A stretch of DNA of 64,000 nt from Eutrigla gurnardus. Its lineage: Eukaryota; Chordata; Actinopteri; Perciformes; Triglidae. Positions 1-44,700 of the stretch are shown piece after piece. The notes under the pieces are model-generated. The model was not told where the DNA came from and did no database searches. It saw only the letters and a program-made list of their open reading frames with translations. The stretch spans positions 14,471,421 through 14,535,420 of the forward strand of contig OY741282.1 in the NCBI GenBank assembly GCA_963514095.1. Reading direction: 5' to 3'. The position numbers and the translations under genes are program-made. The number at the start of each line of letters is the position of its first letter. The stretch's first letter is position 1.

Positions 1-242
1 CATCTCTTTGTATGCAGCCAATATCAAACGTTGAGTCTGGGGGATCTAGAAGTTTCTCAAAAAAAAGTTAACTTGACAATTGGTGGAAAAAATGCTTAAT
101 CCTACTGGTCTTTGTTGGATAATGATTAAATGATCCAAAGTGTCTGATGAGGGATAGAGGATGAGGACTGAAAGGAACAAGAGAAAGAGGGAAGAACTCA
201 ATGATAGATGGGACAAGGGAGGGTGGTATCTAAGCTTTGTCA

Positions 243-261
243 CCCCCCCCCCCCCCCCCCA
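243..261. repeat. Poly-C run, 19 bases
   Basis: Homopolymer; prone to assembly length error and to G-quadruplex formation on the other strand. Confidence 0.95.
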
Positions 262-960
262 TCATAGTATCGTTCCCTCATCATGTGAATAATTAAGATC
301 TTTAATCCTCCGCTACATCTATGGGATTCCACAGCTCATTTATATCACTGCTGCCTGAATGTCACGGGGGGGCGTGGGCGGGGAGACGTGACCACGGGGA
401 TTCCCGCTAACCAGGGAGAATGACAATTACCATCCAGCCACCTTTTCCCAGCAGAGATGAAAACAGACATGGAGCGACGGCGTATGAGTCACCAGAGGAG
501 CCACCCTCTAATGTCCACTGGTGATCCGTAGTGAGGGCTGGCCTAAGTCTCTGGGGAGGTGAGAAGGAAGTGAAGGTAGGCCCGCCGCATGACTCCTATA
601 TATATATACATGTGCTCACCGGAAAATAGACGCCCCCTTTCTCTGGGGATGGTTATACTCTCTCTCCCTCTTTGTCTAACATCTGATTAAGTCTGTTTCA
701 TTTCCCTGCGGCCTTCTCTGCCGCTGTCTATTCAATTCATGTTCTCCATCTGCCCACTTGCTGTCTTCTATTTCGACGTCTCTGTTCTCTCCTTTCTGTT
801 TTTCTCCTTGGGCTAATTTCGGGTCAGCCATCTTTTTCCAAGACTCTGCCAAATGCTCCGTCTAGGTCATTCTCAACATTAGTATTCACAGCAGTCATTT
901 GCCTGAGTGGTTGTCCTGCCAGTTCTGGAGAGTGTCTGGTTTCAGCACCATGGAGAGCTA

Positions 961-1259
961 CGCAGGGTGGTGTAGTGGGTAGCACTGTCACCTCACAGCG
1001 AGAGGGTCCCGGGTTTGATTTGCGGTTCAGGTTCCTTCTGTGAGTTTCTCTCCGGCTTCCTCCCACAGTCCAACATGCAGGATGTGGAAATTCCCTGTAG
1101 GTGTGCATGTGAGTGTGAATGGTTGTCTGTCTCTACATGTCAGCATGTCAGATAGGGCCAGGGTGAACCCTGCCTTCACCCAATGACAGCTGGGATCGGC
1201 TGCAGCCCCCTCCGCGACGCTGAATACAGGATAAGCAGTAGACGATGGATGGATGGAAG
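961..1259 (+). mobile_element. tRNA-derived SINE-like element, near full length
   Basis: Starts with a tRNA-like head (gtggtgtagtgggtagcact, A-box-like; a degenerate B box in gggtttgatttgcgg). It continues through 'ctccggcttcctcccacagtc', 'gtgaatggttgtctgtctct', 'cagctgggatcggct' and ends in ataagcagtagacgatggatgg. I recognise this as a very abundant fish repeat. The copy at 13280 shares the 3' two thirds. Confidence 0.75.
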
Positions 1260-3295
1260 GATATTTGGTGATCACTCCTTCAAGTTTTCAGAGCATTTCA
1301 CTGACTTATTTGCTGAGGTCTATTGACACACCAGCATTGGCAGAAAGGATTCTAGCCAGTCTGGTGACCACAGGAGGACCCCAGCACCACACCTGCACTC
1401 CATTTGGAGATTAAACCTAATCCTCAAACAGCAATTCTAAATCAGACTTCCCAAATTTCCACCTAACTTGTTGCTTTTCCTACTTAAAGAATCGATTGGT
1501 AGTGGCATAGGGGTGTGCAGGTCCGGATGAAGAAAAATCATTGTGAAACTGAAGACTGTCGATCACTGCTTTCAAGTGTGTAGATTTAGAAAGAAATAAC
1601 AAACGATGACATGAATGGAGCTCCAAAGAGGTCAATCAATGGTGACCCCCTAGTGCACATGTCCCAAGAAATTGCTAAATCATTAAATATATCAAATAAA
1701 TCAATCTTGATTGACTTTTAGACACACAACCCAAACAATTTCAATCCGAATGAAAAGCATACCCCCCTCTGCCTAATGGTGAAGTCAAAATATCCTTTTT
1801 GAACACTTTGTCAAAAGACACATTAGCATCATTCCCAATAACTTTAGATCAAATACCTCATTTAAGTGGCTGCTGGCAGCTTGTCTGCTCTGCTTAGTGA
1901 ACGAGTGCAAGTCACTGACATCAGGCACACATTTGGCGCATGCTACCGTCACGGCCCTTGATAGGGATCTGCTTGTATGGCAGTTTATTCCCCGCGCAAC
2001 ATGCCAGCCTGTGGAAGTGTTCATGGTTCGTTTATCAGCTGTAGTGAGAGGGTTTGCCGTTGTAATTGTATTCACACAGGCATTTTAGGGCAAGATTGAT
2101 GTGGTGGCTAGTCCATGTATGAAAGGGGAATGACTGTCTCTTGGCCGACCTTGTTCTTTGGTTTATTTGTCACTCGCTTTGTTGGCTCCGGAGAAACGGT
2201 GGAAGAAAACAGAATCACCTCTAAAATATATATGGTTTGGATTTTTTTTTCTATGCTTATCATGTGATGTATCACAGTTAGGTCAAGAATAGCCACTATA
2301 TTCTAATATTCTATGTGTTTGCAGGATACGTCCTGACAAAAACACTGTTTGGCTTTCGCAAACTGCAGGGTGGAAATACAACGACTCCAACAGATAAACG
2401 TCCTCCTTCGTACGGGAGATCTATAGGATTTGGAAGCATCAGTAATGAGATGTAATAGAATTTTGTGATTTATTCTGGTAGTCAATCTAAAGTGAGACCT
2501 CGCAGCCTCCCTGGTTACCCCCGGGTCACACCTGACACACACACACACACACGCAACCCACTTTCTCTCTACCAGCACACGGATTACACTATCCATCATC
2601 TGCCCATGAAAATCTCTCCTCCTCCACCAGCACACATTTCTGTGCCTCGCTTTCTGTCACTTCACTGCTGCCATCAATCTCCCCTCGCCCCTCTCTGCTC
2701 CGTCAGGTGAGCAGGGTCCTCACTTACACACAGATATGCAGTGGCTCTTTGAATGCCCCTCTTTTGAACGGACACAGTGATTCTTTGCAAATTAACGAAT
2801 ACATCGATGCAGATGTCGACCTTTTCTTCCATCCGCTTTAACATTCGTTCACACAAAGTAATGCCGGCAGTGAAACACTATATTTTCTCCCTTCTCGTCA
2901 TCCATTTAACCCTCATTTGCCATCCAAGTTGCATTCCCCTTTCATTGTCTTCCGTCTCCCTCATCGACAGACAGCCTGCCTAAAGAGAATATGGTAAACT
3001 GCAAAGGCCCTTTATGTTATTATGGAGTGAGATATAAAGTTTGTGTAACAAAACTGCTGCAGACCACCGTGGGAGAGATTGATTGCATAAACTTATATGA
3101 GTTTTTCTTAATATATGAAAGCAGCAGGAGTGGTCATAGAGATACTTGCAGATTCATCATTGACATGTGTGTCTATTTCTTCTCTTCAGTAGCTGGATAG
3201 TTATTCTTTAAAACGAGACTAAGAGTCTACAGTCATGCTCAACCAACTCTGTGAGGCTGCAAATGGGGCCCACCAGTGCTGTGAATGCAAGCATC

Positions 3296-3615
3296 AGCAT
3301 GCTAACATGCTCACAATGAGAGCAAGCAGTCTAATGTTTGTACCTAAGAACAGCTGAGAATGGGAATGTCATTAGTTCTGTAGGACAAAAAACAAAGTAT
3401 GGGACAAATAGAAATTATGACCTGAAATAATTAGAAGTCACAAAACCAATTAGGATACAACATCTGGGAACCATAAATATAAATACAAAAATTGTGTGCC
3501 AATCCATCTAACAGATGTTGAGCTGTTTTATTGGATATTCAAGAATGCTAACCTGCTGGCAATGATGGACGTGATGAGATATTTCAGTCTGGATCAAACT
3601 GATGGATTGACATTC
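3296..3615 (+). repeat. Dispersed fish repeat, copy A
   Basis: Degenerate copy of a family common in percomorph genomes. It has gctaacatgctcacaatgag, then atgggaatgtcattagttct, and ends agatatttcagtctggatca. Copies B-D of the same family lie at 9.24, 17.88 and 19.94 kb, all on the + strand. Confidence 0.6.
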
Positions 3616-4605
3616 ACAGTCCATCATGAAAACTTCACGCTTCTTCTTCAGAAGTCTGAAGGACTGATAGTATTTGACAGTTCCAGTGTAGTGTTTGAGT
3701 CGATTCCTCGAGACAAAGTGCACAAATACTTTGTCTTTCGTTAAAATAATCGTGATGTGAACAGCAAAAATACGCTGTTCAGTACAAATCAATGCGTCTG
3801 GCGGACGGCGCCTGGTTGAAAATTGATAAAGGAGAAAGATTTTCATCTTCATCAGTGTGACAATTGTACATCAGTTAAGTTAAATCACACTTAACATAAA
3901 AATATTACATTTACTGTACATCAACTTGGTTTCATTGTTAATCAATACGGAACAATTTTCATTCCTAAACTAAATCAGTATTGAGAAAAAAAAAAAAGAT
4001 TGAGTGTCCCCCCACCTGCTGTTGAAACCGATGCAGACTCAACTATCGATCTGCTTTGCAATCAATCAAGTGTTGAGTGCTTTTCAGGGTCAGAGGAGAC
4101 ACTAATATCTTGGGCAGATGTGGATTTATGGCTGCATATGTCTTTCTTCTCCTCCCATTTTCGCTACCTTTCGTCTATTTCATCGTTCCGTTCCTCACCC
4201 CTCTTCAGCATAAAGCACGGCGGTATCCCACATCGCTGCACTACTTTTATGGAATGAAAAACATGAATCGCTTCTTTCATTCAGCCTTGTGCCTCTCTTC
4301 GTCGCTGTAAATCCTCTGCATGCTGCCCCCCCCCCTCCCCTTTTGGATCCCTGCTATCCATTCATGCCTCTATTCATCCCTCCTCTTTCCTTTATCTTTC
4401 TCCTTTTCTTTTTTCTGGCACCGTCCTGTGCTCCCCACATTCATTCATCCCTCTTTCTCTCCCGGCTCATCTACAGTCCATCCACACGCACGTTTCCTCA
4501 GTCTCGTCAGAACTGCCTGGAATTATTTACTGCTTAATGGCCTACAGCAGATCACACCAGCCCAGCAGTGCTTTGCTTTATTTATCGATTTTCATTCCTT
4601 TTGTC

Positions 4606-4610
<5 letters not shown>

Positions 4611-4651
<41 letters not shown>
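4611..4651. repeat. (TG)n(GA)n compound microsatellite
   Basis: A TG run passes directly into a GA run. Confidence 0.95.
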
Positions 4652-4652
<1 letters not shown>

Positions 4653-6495
4653 CTGCCTGTGTGTGCATGGGCAGGAGAAGCACATCTTAAAAGACATAAA
4701 GCTCAAGGACGTCCTGCACATGGGAGATGCTGGTGAAATGACCTGTGGATTGGAGGATTGACTGATCTGATGTTTGAAGGCTAATCGACCGTTACTGGGT
4801 GATTTGTCTGCTACCCGGGCTTCTATCTGTTATACGACATGTGTCCATACGTGCATGTGTGTGTGCATTCGCCACAGTGACCACCGCTCACTGTCTTCCT
4901 TCACCGACCGGTGATTCGTTATCTCTGAGCAGTTACAGGTAACATATCGTCTACAGTGCTGGGACTTTTGTCAGCATTGATTTCTTTAAATAAAAGGAAA
5001 AGCTGTATAGCACAGACTTACTCTTGATGATCTACTAAGTCTTTAGGTTCTACGACACAAAACAGAAGAGAAGACAACATCTGAACTGATAGCTAGCGGT
5101 AGATAAAAATACTTGTGACTACATTTTGTTACTAGATCTTAAAGCACTTGTTAAATCATCAGGTCCCAACTTGGACTTCAGCATGGGTTTGAAGACACTT
5201 CCAGGATGTTATGAAAACATCTCCCTTCAGGTGTTTCCCCTCCAAATCATGCCGTGCTAAACAGATAACGTGTTGTTTAAATTTAGGTCATTTCACCCTT
5301 ATAGATTATAATTTGAATGACTCAATATTTAAGGTATTTTTTAAGTATTTAATAGATTGTATTGTACTCCATTCATGTAAGAGTCTATGTTAAGTAGTTT
5401 ATAGAAATATCAATTGATTTATGTGAGAATAATGACACCCTCATGTTTGATTTGCAATATTTTAAATCAAAAATAAATATATCATCCATTCATTGTTGAT
5501 TGAATGCCACTCTAAACAGAAAAAACAACAACATTTGGATGCTTGTGTTTCCAGATGTGCTACGAGCTAACGCAACCATCGTTGTACTTGTGACCTCTCA
5601 TCACAGGTTGCGTGTGGATGAGATGTGAGCCGCCCAACGATATATTTTAATTCCCACATTACTTCAATTAAATAGCCTAGAGCTAAAGAGGAACAACTAT
5701 TCCACACGAAACAAAGGGAATAAAACATTTTTGTTTTTATAGACATGATTTTTCATTTCTATTCCAAGAATAATCTCACAACCTTTGACACTTATTGTGT
5801 GACTGCTTGGTCCAGACCACCAGGTTACAAACAACTCTTCTGAAATAGTGTATACTTCATGATTAAGCACATTTTTCACAACAGTCAAGTCAAAGATATT
5901 TAAGTTTAAGATATCTCTTACAACCACAATTGCAAAAATAAAGTAAATGTGAGCTTTTTGGATCCGTGATTGAAGAAAGGAACCTCTCATATCGGAGCGC
6001 TAATCAGTTGCTGCAAGGGAATTCTGCTCTACAGGAGCTGCCCTTCATGATCTGCCAGTCTCCTGCACTCCTTTGAATACGGATAACAATGCAGAAAACA
6101 ACATGACAGTCTAAAGCTCTTGTTATCATGAAGCGACACCAACAGAGGACTGCAGCGCCTCAACCTCGCTGCTCCCTCTGTCCTTGGCTGTGGATGAGAA
6201 GAACCATCCACACCAGGGAGAGACAGGGAGAGACAGGGAGAGAGGGGCCCTTCTACCAAAATGACCGCTTACATAACATAAAGATGCACGGATCCAAACA
6301 TGGATGTGACGAAAGACAGAGGTTCCTATATGTGGGTGGCACCAGTGATGATGATGATGATGAAGGCGATGATATCACCATCTTCCCATTGCATTTTCAG
6401 ATCAATGAGAGAGAGAGGGAGAGAGAGAGAGAGAGGTGTGTATTTTCAGCCACACGCTGACAGCTGTGCAGCTTCTCCACGTAAGCGCTCATATC

Positions 6496-6497
<2 letters not shown>

Positions 6498-6574
<77 letters not shown>
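6498..6574 (+). repeat. (GA)n microsatellite in the nsmf leader/promoter, about 38 units
   Basis: An uninterrupted GA dinucleotide tract ends about 205 nt before the nsmf start codon. A shorter GA-rich tract sits at about 6406-6434. Depending on the unknown transcription start, this is proximal promoter or 5' UTR. Confidence 0.95.
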
Positions 6575-6575
<1 letters not shown>

Positions 6576-6778
6576 CTGACTCCTCTCTTTTTGTGCATCC
6601 TTCGCTCCGCAGACTCGTGCGTGACATCAGGCTAACTGCACCCGGATTTCCCTTCAACTTTTTTTTTTTGGTTTTCTTCTTCTTCTTCTTAATATACTGT
6701 TTTCATTGTCACGTGCCCTCCGTCCTCCCGAGTTTTTGGAATGAACTGTTTTCCTGCCTGCGTCGTTTCCATGCCAGC
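6575..6778 (+). other. nsmf proximal leader (probable 5' UTR)
   Basis: Sequence between the GA tract and the start codon, with a T-rich patch at 6659-6690. No TATA box or clear initiator is visible, and I cannot place the transcription start. It contains an upstream ATG at 6741 and a second in the same frame at 6771; both are out of frame with the main start (see uORF entry). The main ATG has G at +4. Confidence 0.5.
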
Positions 6779-37890
<31,112 letters not shown>

Positions 37891-38740
37891 CGAAGACACG
37901 CAGATGATGGGTGCAGCGGAGCCACGAGGAACCTGTTAAAAACTGATCCAAGGACTGAACATTGCTCAACTGTAGTGCTTGACCAGTCAACTCAATATAA
38001 ACGGTCACACCTGCTTTCATCCCCGGGAGGACTGGGAGAGGTGGCAGAAGGACAGACGGGACAAGGAGGCTGAAGTCACACTAAATGACGCCGTGCCTCT
38101 GCTCCTCCTCATTTTCAGAGTAAGGATCATCGACCAACAAAAAGGGCCAAAAAATGCATATAAAAAAAAAACAAAATGAGGAAAAAGCAGAGACAACCGG
38201 ACTGTCCACGTCTTCGTCACCAACTCCCTTTGCCTCTTGAGTTAGAAAGCAAAAGGAGGATCAAAAATTCAACTGTTAAAAAAAATATATCACTTTGGTC
38301 ACACCACTGTTGCAAAGACATATTTTTTGAGGCTGATGTGCTTCAGGAAAATCGCTGAAACCCATTCTACCATAATGTGGTTCTGTGTTTTTGACTGGAC
38401 CACTCAGATGATCTCAGACCCCAGAGACATAAATATACATACAGAAATAATCCATACGTCTATGTGTGTGTATATATTAACATGAATATATTAGCATAGC
38501 TTTAGTCATGCAAATAATACTCTATATGAGAATAATGATGCATCATTTCTTTTTGATGTGCATTGTTGTGCAGTTTCATATGGAAATCCTTTGGAATAAC
38601 TCAGGTTTTAGCCATGAAGTAATTAATCTGTTTGTCTATTCTATCAAGATATTGTAATCTTCATCGCCATCGCTTGGAATGAATGTATTATCTCTCTAGA
38701 AATGTATCTTTGGTTTGAGGAATTGAGCTTCATCTTTTGG
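37891..38740 (+). other. nsmf 3' UTR (end not determined)
   Basis: AT-rich noncoding sequence follows the stop codon. I see no canonical AATAAA in the first 850 nt. Variants such as AATATA occur near 38484. The A-rich (AAAAG)n stretch at 38742-38782 marks a plausible outer bound but is not evidence of an end. Confidence 0.4.
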
Positions 38741-38741
38741 T

Positions 38742-38782
38742 AAAAAAAAGAAAAGAAAAGAAAAGAAAAAGAAAGAAAAAGT
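38742..38782. repeat. (AAAAG)n A-rich tract
   Basis: Short pentanucleotide repeat near the likely end of the nsmf 3' UTR. A (CA)n tract follows at about 38943-38967. Confidence 0.9.
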
Positions 38783-41700
38783 GCTAACTTTACGTGCGAG
38801 TGTGTTTGGATGTGTTTTCCATGTCAAAAAAAAAGAAAAAAGAAAACATGCCGATGTGTTGTGTGTATTATCTTTCTGCTCCTCTGTTAAAAGCAAAAAT
38901 AATTGTTCATCACCTTCATCACCCCCCTTCTCTCTCTCTCTGCCACACACACACACACACACACACATGAAGACAGTCTAGCATGATTCATGATGTCAAG
39001 AGGGATGTAACAGCCATCCAAGTGCTTTCTGCCACCGTAGTGTAGGAGTTGCCCTATTGAGCCCTTCTGCTCTTCTGCAGAAGGTTCAGGCCACTTAGTC
39101 GGCCCCTGTCAACGCCGCCAGCTGCTCACGCTATCTGCCAAACACTCTTGGCTTCTCTTAATGGCAGCCAAAGCGAGCTTCCGCCACCTCTCACTTCGCT
39201 GGGCTGCGCTCCAGTCTGAGGACCCGGGTCCTCTGAACTAAACAGATCTGCCAAGGAGTTAAGCTGTTAACAGCCATCTGCCGGCCCTGCCAGCTAGTTA
39301 AAAAGGCCAGAAATATGCGCTGAGTGCGTGTCTGGGTCCGAGACCGTCGCGCCACCTGAGTGACCTCAGCCGTCTCACGTAGATTAAGGACGGTCAAATG
39401 TGGAGACCAGCGCTGAGCCTAGTGCTGGACGGCACTCTGAAACAAGGGTGCTCTCTCGCTCTCTCTCTGGTGATGTCATCAGGGTTATGTCAGTCTTGGC
39501 TTGGGACCTTTACCGAGCATACTATCGAGTTAGGAAGTGTAGGAAGTGCTGGGTTCTGCAGGACTGAATTAGAAAAGGTGCCTGCAGTAGAGTGCAGATC
39601 TCCGTCAATGAAAAATAACCCACAAATGGGCTTCGTGAAACACACCTCATTCACACTGAAAAACAAGCAGCGAGGTCTGCAAACAATCAGCTTGTAGTTG
39701 TTGTATGAAACGCATGAGCTGAGTGGCAGCGATGTACAGCAATGTGTGTGCTGGTAGTTCTGTTAGCCAAAGACACCGTCCAAAAGCATAAAAGTGAGTA
39801 AACTGTGTCCCCCCCCCCCTACTGTGTCTGTGTGGGTCGGGATCAGTGATGCATTTAGCTGTGTTATCGCTAGAGGCCACTACCAACCAGAGTGAGGAGG
39901 CAGCAGGAAGTCAATGGCGATATAAAACAGGCGATTAAAGCTGGTTTGAGAAAGTGTGAGCCACGGCAACCTCGAGAGGTCCTTCAGCATGCGGCCAGAA
40001 TGCGGAGTCAACCACGGACAGACACGAAGATGCATCGTCACTCACGGTGGATGTTTCCACAAAAAGGCTCTGATGAAGGCAGAATTGCATTAAAGCATCA
40101 CCCTCGGAAATAAAGAATGCAATCGCAGTTTTTATGAGTCCGTACTTTTCAAAACGCTGATATGCGAGTTGAAATTTTACAAACGTGGCACCAGTCCAAG
40201 GAGACTTTGCTAAGTCACGCCACGGCTCGCTGCTCAGCCAATCACAGCCGCGTCCCCACAGAGACAAGGGCCCCTGAATGTCAGTGAATCGTGCTGCTGA
40301 GGGTGGTTTTAAACCAGTCATTGAGTGTTCACATCGATTGGCAGAAAAGTGTAGAAGGAAGAACTAAAATAAATAGATCTCAGAGGTTCCAGCCTAGCAA
40401 ACCACGTATCCAAACAGACACTCTTCACCTGCGTACGGTAAATACTCTTCCATTTGTCACTATTTGTGTGGATGTGTTAATATTTGGAGCGTTGTGTGCA
40501 GGTTTCAGAGTCAACCGGTATCACTGGAGTGCTCTCTATCGCTCTAATAGCAGCTACTCTGGCTTTTATTTGCTTTCTGCCCTCTCTCTGACATTGCAGT
40601 GCTGGCCTTCAGTTTGTCTGGCACAGACAAGTGCTCTCTCCGCTTGAGTCACACCGTACATGTTTTCACCCCAGATTTTAAATCCAACACGTAGACAACC
40701 CGTCATATCATCGAGCCATATTAAGTCCAGCAGAAGCATTAAGCTGCCAAAATCTCAAAGATGTTGCCTCAACGGTTGGGAGGTTTAATGGAGTATTATT
40801 TCCTGGTCTATTTTCACATCGGGGACTCGGACGCTGGTTAATTCAAAGCAAAGCACTGATGTCATGGATTCAGTCAATTCAGAAAAAAGTGTTTTTCTTA
40901 CGCCACAGAAAACATCACATATCCAGTCTGTGAAGAAAGGACTGGTAATTAATCTTCTTTTTTATTTATTTATTGGGCTGAACTGACCGTGATGTGAGAG
41001 CACGCTGACTCAGGAGTTTGAGAGAGCTTTCTTGTTTCCTTCTTCAGCAAAAAAACACAAAAAACACAAAACCGAAACAAATTACCGGAAATCTAATTAA
41101 AGATGCAAATGTGTCTACTCAACTCTGTCAGTGTGTGTTGTATTATTTGCATTTTCATTTCATTTTACTGGGAAACAAACAAAAAAGGTGCAAAGTCTCT
41201 CAAATCTGACCTTTTGTTTGATTAAAACATGCATCAAACTTAAGTTTAAAGATATGGGAGACTGAGGTACTGCAGTTTGATTCAATTACTTTCACTTCCC
41301 CAGTTATCCAAAAGAACACACATTAAACCCCACTCTTTTTTACATATGTGATGAGGTTCTGACTCCATCCCCAAAATTAAAGCAGTGAAGCCATTTTTCT
41401 TGTAGCCATCTGAACCAAACAACACGCTGAAGAGAACTTCCTCCCAGTAGATACAGCAGAGCTACAAGAAAATCTGACATGCATGTATGCATGGTAAGGA
41501 TTCCACTTAACTGTACAGGGGTCAGCGTACAGGTCAAGTAGAAGAGGAGAGGCTAGTTAAAAATGAGGAGAGTAAAGAGATGGTTTAACACAGATTTCTT
41601 TCTGTGTGGATAAAAAACTCTTAGTTCAGCTTTAGGGTCAGAAATCATGTCGTTGCACAGGCAGACCAAAAGGGAGACGTGTGAACAAAAACATTGTGTA

Positions 41701-44700
41701 TTTCAAGGTGCAACTTAGTATGCAAACATGCAGATAAGGCCGTCCTGAGACACAGAAAGTAGTTTTAAGTTACCTTATCTCCCCGTCCCAGAAATGCCTC
41801 CATCCCCAATCTCCATGCACCGGCCTTTCATGCCCCCCCACCTTGCTTTCTTTTCTCCACTCGAACTAGCACCAAGTTTGATGTCCAAACATCAGACCGT
41901 TTGTTAATATTCAACTGCAGTCCGTCCAGCAAAGTCCTTATTGTCGAAGGGCTTTAGGGCCACTTCTTTCCCTGTGCACGTCGGCAAAAACTTTACAGAC
42001 TTTTCACCTTTCTCTTGTATGTGGCACAAACCGTACGAGACTATTTTACAGAGAAATAAGTTAAAATGCATGAATGTGTGAACGAGACAAGAGTAAAACT
42101 TTATGTAAATGCGTACGAAGGCGAGCATCCCACAGTAGGAGGAGCGCTCAAAGACGTGGTTATCTTAATCTGCTCTCCGGAGTCTTTCAAGGTCAGAAAG
42201 CATCTCTGCATTGCACCTCCCGAGGCTACAAACTGCAGAGTGCACGGAGAGGCTGTGCCTGGGTAAACACTGATGAATATGGCACTGGGATATGTGTTTT
42301 TATGTCATACAATGTGTATTTGCATCTGCATCTCTTTAGTTTATGGCCAAATAATTAGGAAATTAAAAACATGTCATCTTCGGATGTACCTTGTGTATGG
42401 AAGTCATTATGCCTATTAGCATTAAGCTCAAAGCATCTCTGTGCAGGCGAGACATGAAGACACTAAAAATAAAATGAGATGGTACTGTAAGTAAGTTTGC
42501 CTTCGAGTCAAAATCGTGCAGACATGAACTAAATACAATGTGATTTTAATGAAGTGCTATTCTCATTCTCATCCTCTCCATCAAGATGCAGCCTACCACT
42601 AAAATAGAGATTACAGCACGTCTGGCACTTTCAGGACTCCTGGTTGGAGCTTCCTGACGAGTGGAAGGAGGAAAAACTGGGACATTTCATGAATTTTCAG
42701 CTAATACATCATTTGCATCAGTCTGACACAACAAGCTCAGCACAGACGCAAGACCACGACTACAAACTAGTGCAGAAACATCCGAACACAACAATCTACA
42801 TGCAGCAGCAGATGATTATTCACTCAAACACATTCAAATCACACAAAATCACAGCTTAGAGCAGACAACCATCTTCTTTTGAAATGCAATGTGTGTTAAT
42901 GCAGCTTCAGAGACATTGAAGTATGAAGAGCAGTAATGCAGAGATGTCAAACCAGTTCATCACACATTTTCAGCAGCAAGTAGCCCACTTAGCTTGGTGA
43001 AGTGATGCGGTGTGTGGTTCCTGACGTTTGGCAGGCTTCTCAAGCCGTCCCACGGCAGAGCTGGAAACTCCGACCGGGCCTTGAAGGCGCCGCCAGCTGA
43101 TCCAAACACGAGGAAGCTGCAGCAGCAACAAGGGAAATCCACACAAACACGTCCAAACGGTACACTGCCTGGCCGTGTTGGGAGGCCAACTGGTTTATCT
43201 ATGACACAGCTGTGGCACCAGTGTTCCCAGCAGCGTCCGGTTAACGGGAAGTCACGTTACAGCAGCGGGCAGCCGGGCGGAAGTTTAAATCCGCCGCCTA
43301 ATTAGGAGGGCTGCGTTTGATTCGTCAGTACATCACAGTACAAAGGGCGTGGCCCATTTCAGTGAAATAGTACATAATTTGATATAATTTGTGTGCATTA
43401 ATGTTTAATCTATATATCTCTATGGTGGAGCTCATTCAAACTACTTTATAGCACTACTATATTGCATGATCATGTATTTGTTGATTATTTTGCACACAAA
43501 TCAAAAACTGAGGCTTTCCCCCACTCATGCTGCAGTTTATCATGATAAAGTAAGTATACACATTCCAGTGGAGTAGATTTTGATTACTTTTCCAATTACA
43601 GCTCAAGATTTCCCCATCTGTTATCGACTGAGCTTTGCTTTGATAATTTCCCTCTAATAAAAGTTTAAATGACATTTGTTAATTAATAGTTCTTCTGTGA
43701 TATGACTCAGAGTTGGTGCTTCACATTGTTCATTTCTACCTTCAGACTGGGATTCTTTCTGCAATCACCGCTGATGTCAAGTGCCTCGTTTGAGCTCTTT
43801 TCACTTTTTGTTGTATAATTCCTTTTGTCCTCTAATATTTCCAAGTGCAGCACTGTCAGCAAGTACATTGTGTTGCTTTGCCACTAATTGAAAGGTTCTT
43901 TTGCTCTTCATCAACTCCAGCGTTTTTGAAGTTAACGTTCTTTCTTGTTGAATGCAACCAGCTTTAATTGGGCAGACCACTTATACAGTGTAGTGAATCA
44001 GGGGAAAGCATGGGCTAATGGAAGAAATAAGCACCACTGAACTGAAACATCTCTCCTGCAGAAGTAGGTCTAAGTGTGCAGCTTGCAGAATGCTGAGGCA
44101 GCCTTTTGTTGTATGGTTTGAGTGCATTATTGTTCTTTTCTTACCTCTGGCAGCCTGCAGCAGGTAAACAATTAACCGAGCATGAAGAGTGAAGGCTCCG
44201 ATTCTGTCACAATCAGCACTTCTCATTTGCTGATGTGGGATTTCAGGCTCCCCTGTGGACCCCAGCGGGGGCATAACAGCATGGTTCAAGACCCCAAATG
44301 GCCCCTGAACTGCATCTGTACTGTGTCTTACAAAACAAAAATTACATTGTTCTGCAGCCAGTGAGCCTAATTTGTGATGAGTTTGAGCCCCGGAGACTTG
44401 AGCAATTTCAACCTGCCTTATAGATTTTTTTTTATGCTGATGTTTTGATGTTCATGGCTGTAGGTATATGACTGCAATCTTTGTTGTTTAGCTGTTCACA
44501 CTTACAATGTGATAAAATTACCAATGATGCCACACACACAATGATAACGTTGTCCCTGGCGTAACATCTGTGTGTTTAATGTTTATTTAATATTCATCTA
44601 AGCATAAAACTCACTAGCACTATGGCTGAACCTTTAACCTGAAACCTCCTGCACTAAAGCTGGATTTTATTTCCTATTTCCAACACAGATGAACAAGTAA

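Larger units (their letters stand above)
1..6400. other. Noncoding sequence upstream of nsmf
   Basis: No exon of a known gene recognised on either strand. It contains a C19 run (243-261), a SINE-like copy (961-1259), a (CA)n run (about 2536-2552), a dispersed repeat copy (about 3296-3615) and a (TG)n(GA)n compound microsatellite (4611-4651). Open frames here are short and compositionally biased. Confidence 0.7.

Noticed and set aside
3496..3744. 82-codon + strand frame in upstream sequence
   Set aside because: Largely inside dispersed repeat copy A.
4289..4736. 138-codon and 82-codon + strand frames
   Set aside because: Pyrimidine-rich low-complexity sequence running into a microsatellite; no domain or splice context.
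6593..6778. In-frame N-terminal extension of nsmf from ATG 6593
   Set aside because: Low-complexity Phe-rich frame across the T-rich leader. It would abolish the conserved MG myristoylation start, and no family member has it to my knowledge.
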